Assembly: GCA_937877575.1 (NCBI GenBank)
Contig: CALFIZ010000066.1
Span: forward strand, 1-6,952
Origin: an uncultured Marinilabiliales bacterium
GTDB taxonomy: Bacteria > Bacteroidota > Bacteroidia > Bacteroidales > BM520
Length of the DNA stretch: 6,952 bases
Direction of reading: 5' to 3'
The position numbers were made by a program, and so were the translations under genes. The notes beneath the pieces were generated by a model that was not told the DNA's origin, made no database searches, and saw only the letters and a program-made list of their open reading frames with translations. Below are positions 6,566-6,952 of the stretch, in pieces. Every line of letters begins with the position of its first letter. Positions within the stretch are counted from its first letter, which is position 1.

Positions 6566-6952
6566 ATGAAGAAAAATATTATACTTTCAACGTTATGTGC
6601 GACGATACTTCTATTTAGTGTCTCATGTACAAGAAATTTCGAGAATATCAATGCCGACTGGAAGAATCCGACTACAGCGTCGGCCGGACAGCTATTCAAT
6701 GGAATGATAAGCCTTATGCGTCAGACGGCCAATGAACAGCTTTATCTCAACAATGAAATCTTTTATCCCGAATCTGAACTTGGCGCACTGACTTCCGATG
6801 AATGGAACAAGTCGTTTTACGGAACCGAGGCGATATGGTCGAATTACTATTGTTTTCTGTCGAATGTGCGTGACCTTGAATACTATTTTGATGCAGAATG
6901 CAAGGAAACCGGTGACACAGCCATCTGCGATATCGCGCGTGCAGAGGTTATA
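6566..6952 (+). CDS. SusD/RagB-like outer membrane lipoprotein, N-terminal part (3' end outside window)
   Basis: The first 129 codons of a second SusD-like lipoprotein, open to the window edge, are present. The start at 6566 yields a lipoprotein signal ending LLFSVSC, with Cys21 as the probable lipid site. The mature start CTRNFENINADWKNPT parallels CTKSFEDMNKNWKNPT of the upstream SusD. Aligning from the lipid cysteine to the window end, 60 of 109 residues are identical to that paralogue without gaps. Shared blocks include NEQ-YL-NEI-YPE-ELGAL and GD-AICD-ARA. It starts 18 bp after the second SusC stop and should be that transporter's lid and ligand-binding partner. The family helix and the FGDIPYS, LRHGLR and WALARRT-type segments would lie beyond the window. 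The family call is firm because of the paralogy and the C-D gene order. Confidence 0.94.
   Translation, partial: MKKNIILSTLCATILLFSVSCTRNFENINADWKNPTTASAGQLFNGMISLMRQTANEQLYLNNEIFYPESELGALTSDEWNKSFYGTEAIWSNYYCFLSNVRDLEYYFDAECKETGDTAICDIARAEVI

Larger units (their letters stand above)
4628..6952 (+). repeat. Diverged tandem repeat, copy 2 (susC 3' part + spacer + susD 5' part)
   Basis: Copy 2 of the duplicated susCD cassette, colinear with 1-2322. Divergence is mostly at the amino-acid level of a typical paralogue pair, but short nucleotide patches remain identical (29 nt at 6077-6105 and 25 nt at 6401-6425). Confidence 0.9.

Noticed and set aside
1..6952. CRISPR array, tRNA/rRNA, insertion sequence or invertible promoter
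   Set aside because: No short spaced repeats, RNA-gene motifs, transposase or inverted-repeat-bounded segments were seen; nearly every base is coding.

Overview
The window comes from a Bacteroidota genome, most likely of the order Bacteroidales. It contains nothing but SusC/SusD-type outer-membrane nutrient-uptake genes, the hallmark of that phylum. Starts lack Shine-Dalgarno sequences and sit behind short A/T-rich leaders, as is usual there. Genus and substrate cannot be read from the sequence.

Layout, all on the + strand: (1) 1-1923, the C-terminal 640 codons of a SusC-like TonB-dependent transporter that begins before the window; (2) 1942-3621, a complete SusD-like surface lipoprotein of 559 aa; (3) 3638-6547, a complete second SusC-like transporter of 969 aa; (4) 6566-6952, the first 129 codons of a second SusD-like lipoprotein that continues past the window. 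Spacers are 18, 16 and 18 bp, with no terminator-like hairpin or recognisable internal promoter, so the genes read as one C-D-C-D operon. No gap exceeds 300 bp.

The two pairs are paralogous. Positions 1-2322 align colinearly with 4628-6952, with a one-codon difference inside susC, the same 18-bp C-to-D spacer length, and a two-codon difference in the lipoprotein signal. By hand count, 54 of the last 77 SusC residues and 60 of the 109 residues following (and including) the SusD lipid cysteine are identical. The locus therefore arose by tandem duplication of a susCD cassette, followed by divergence.

Each SusC is expected to form a TonB-driven barrel in the outer membrane, with its SusD as a hinged lid that captures ligand. 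The most unusual point is that the complete SusC passes almost directly from its signal peptide into the plug domain. It lacks the carboxypeptidase-D-like N-terminal domain and the usual VVVxGYGT-like TonB-box stretch. No glycoside hydrolase, peptidase, sigma/anti-sigma factor or hybrid sensor is present, so substrate and regulation stay open. I see no new system beyond this duplicated, N-terminally reduced transporter array.
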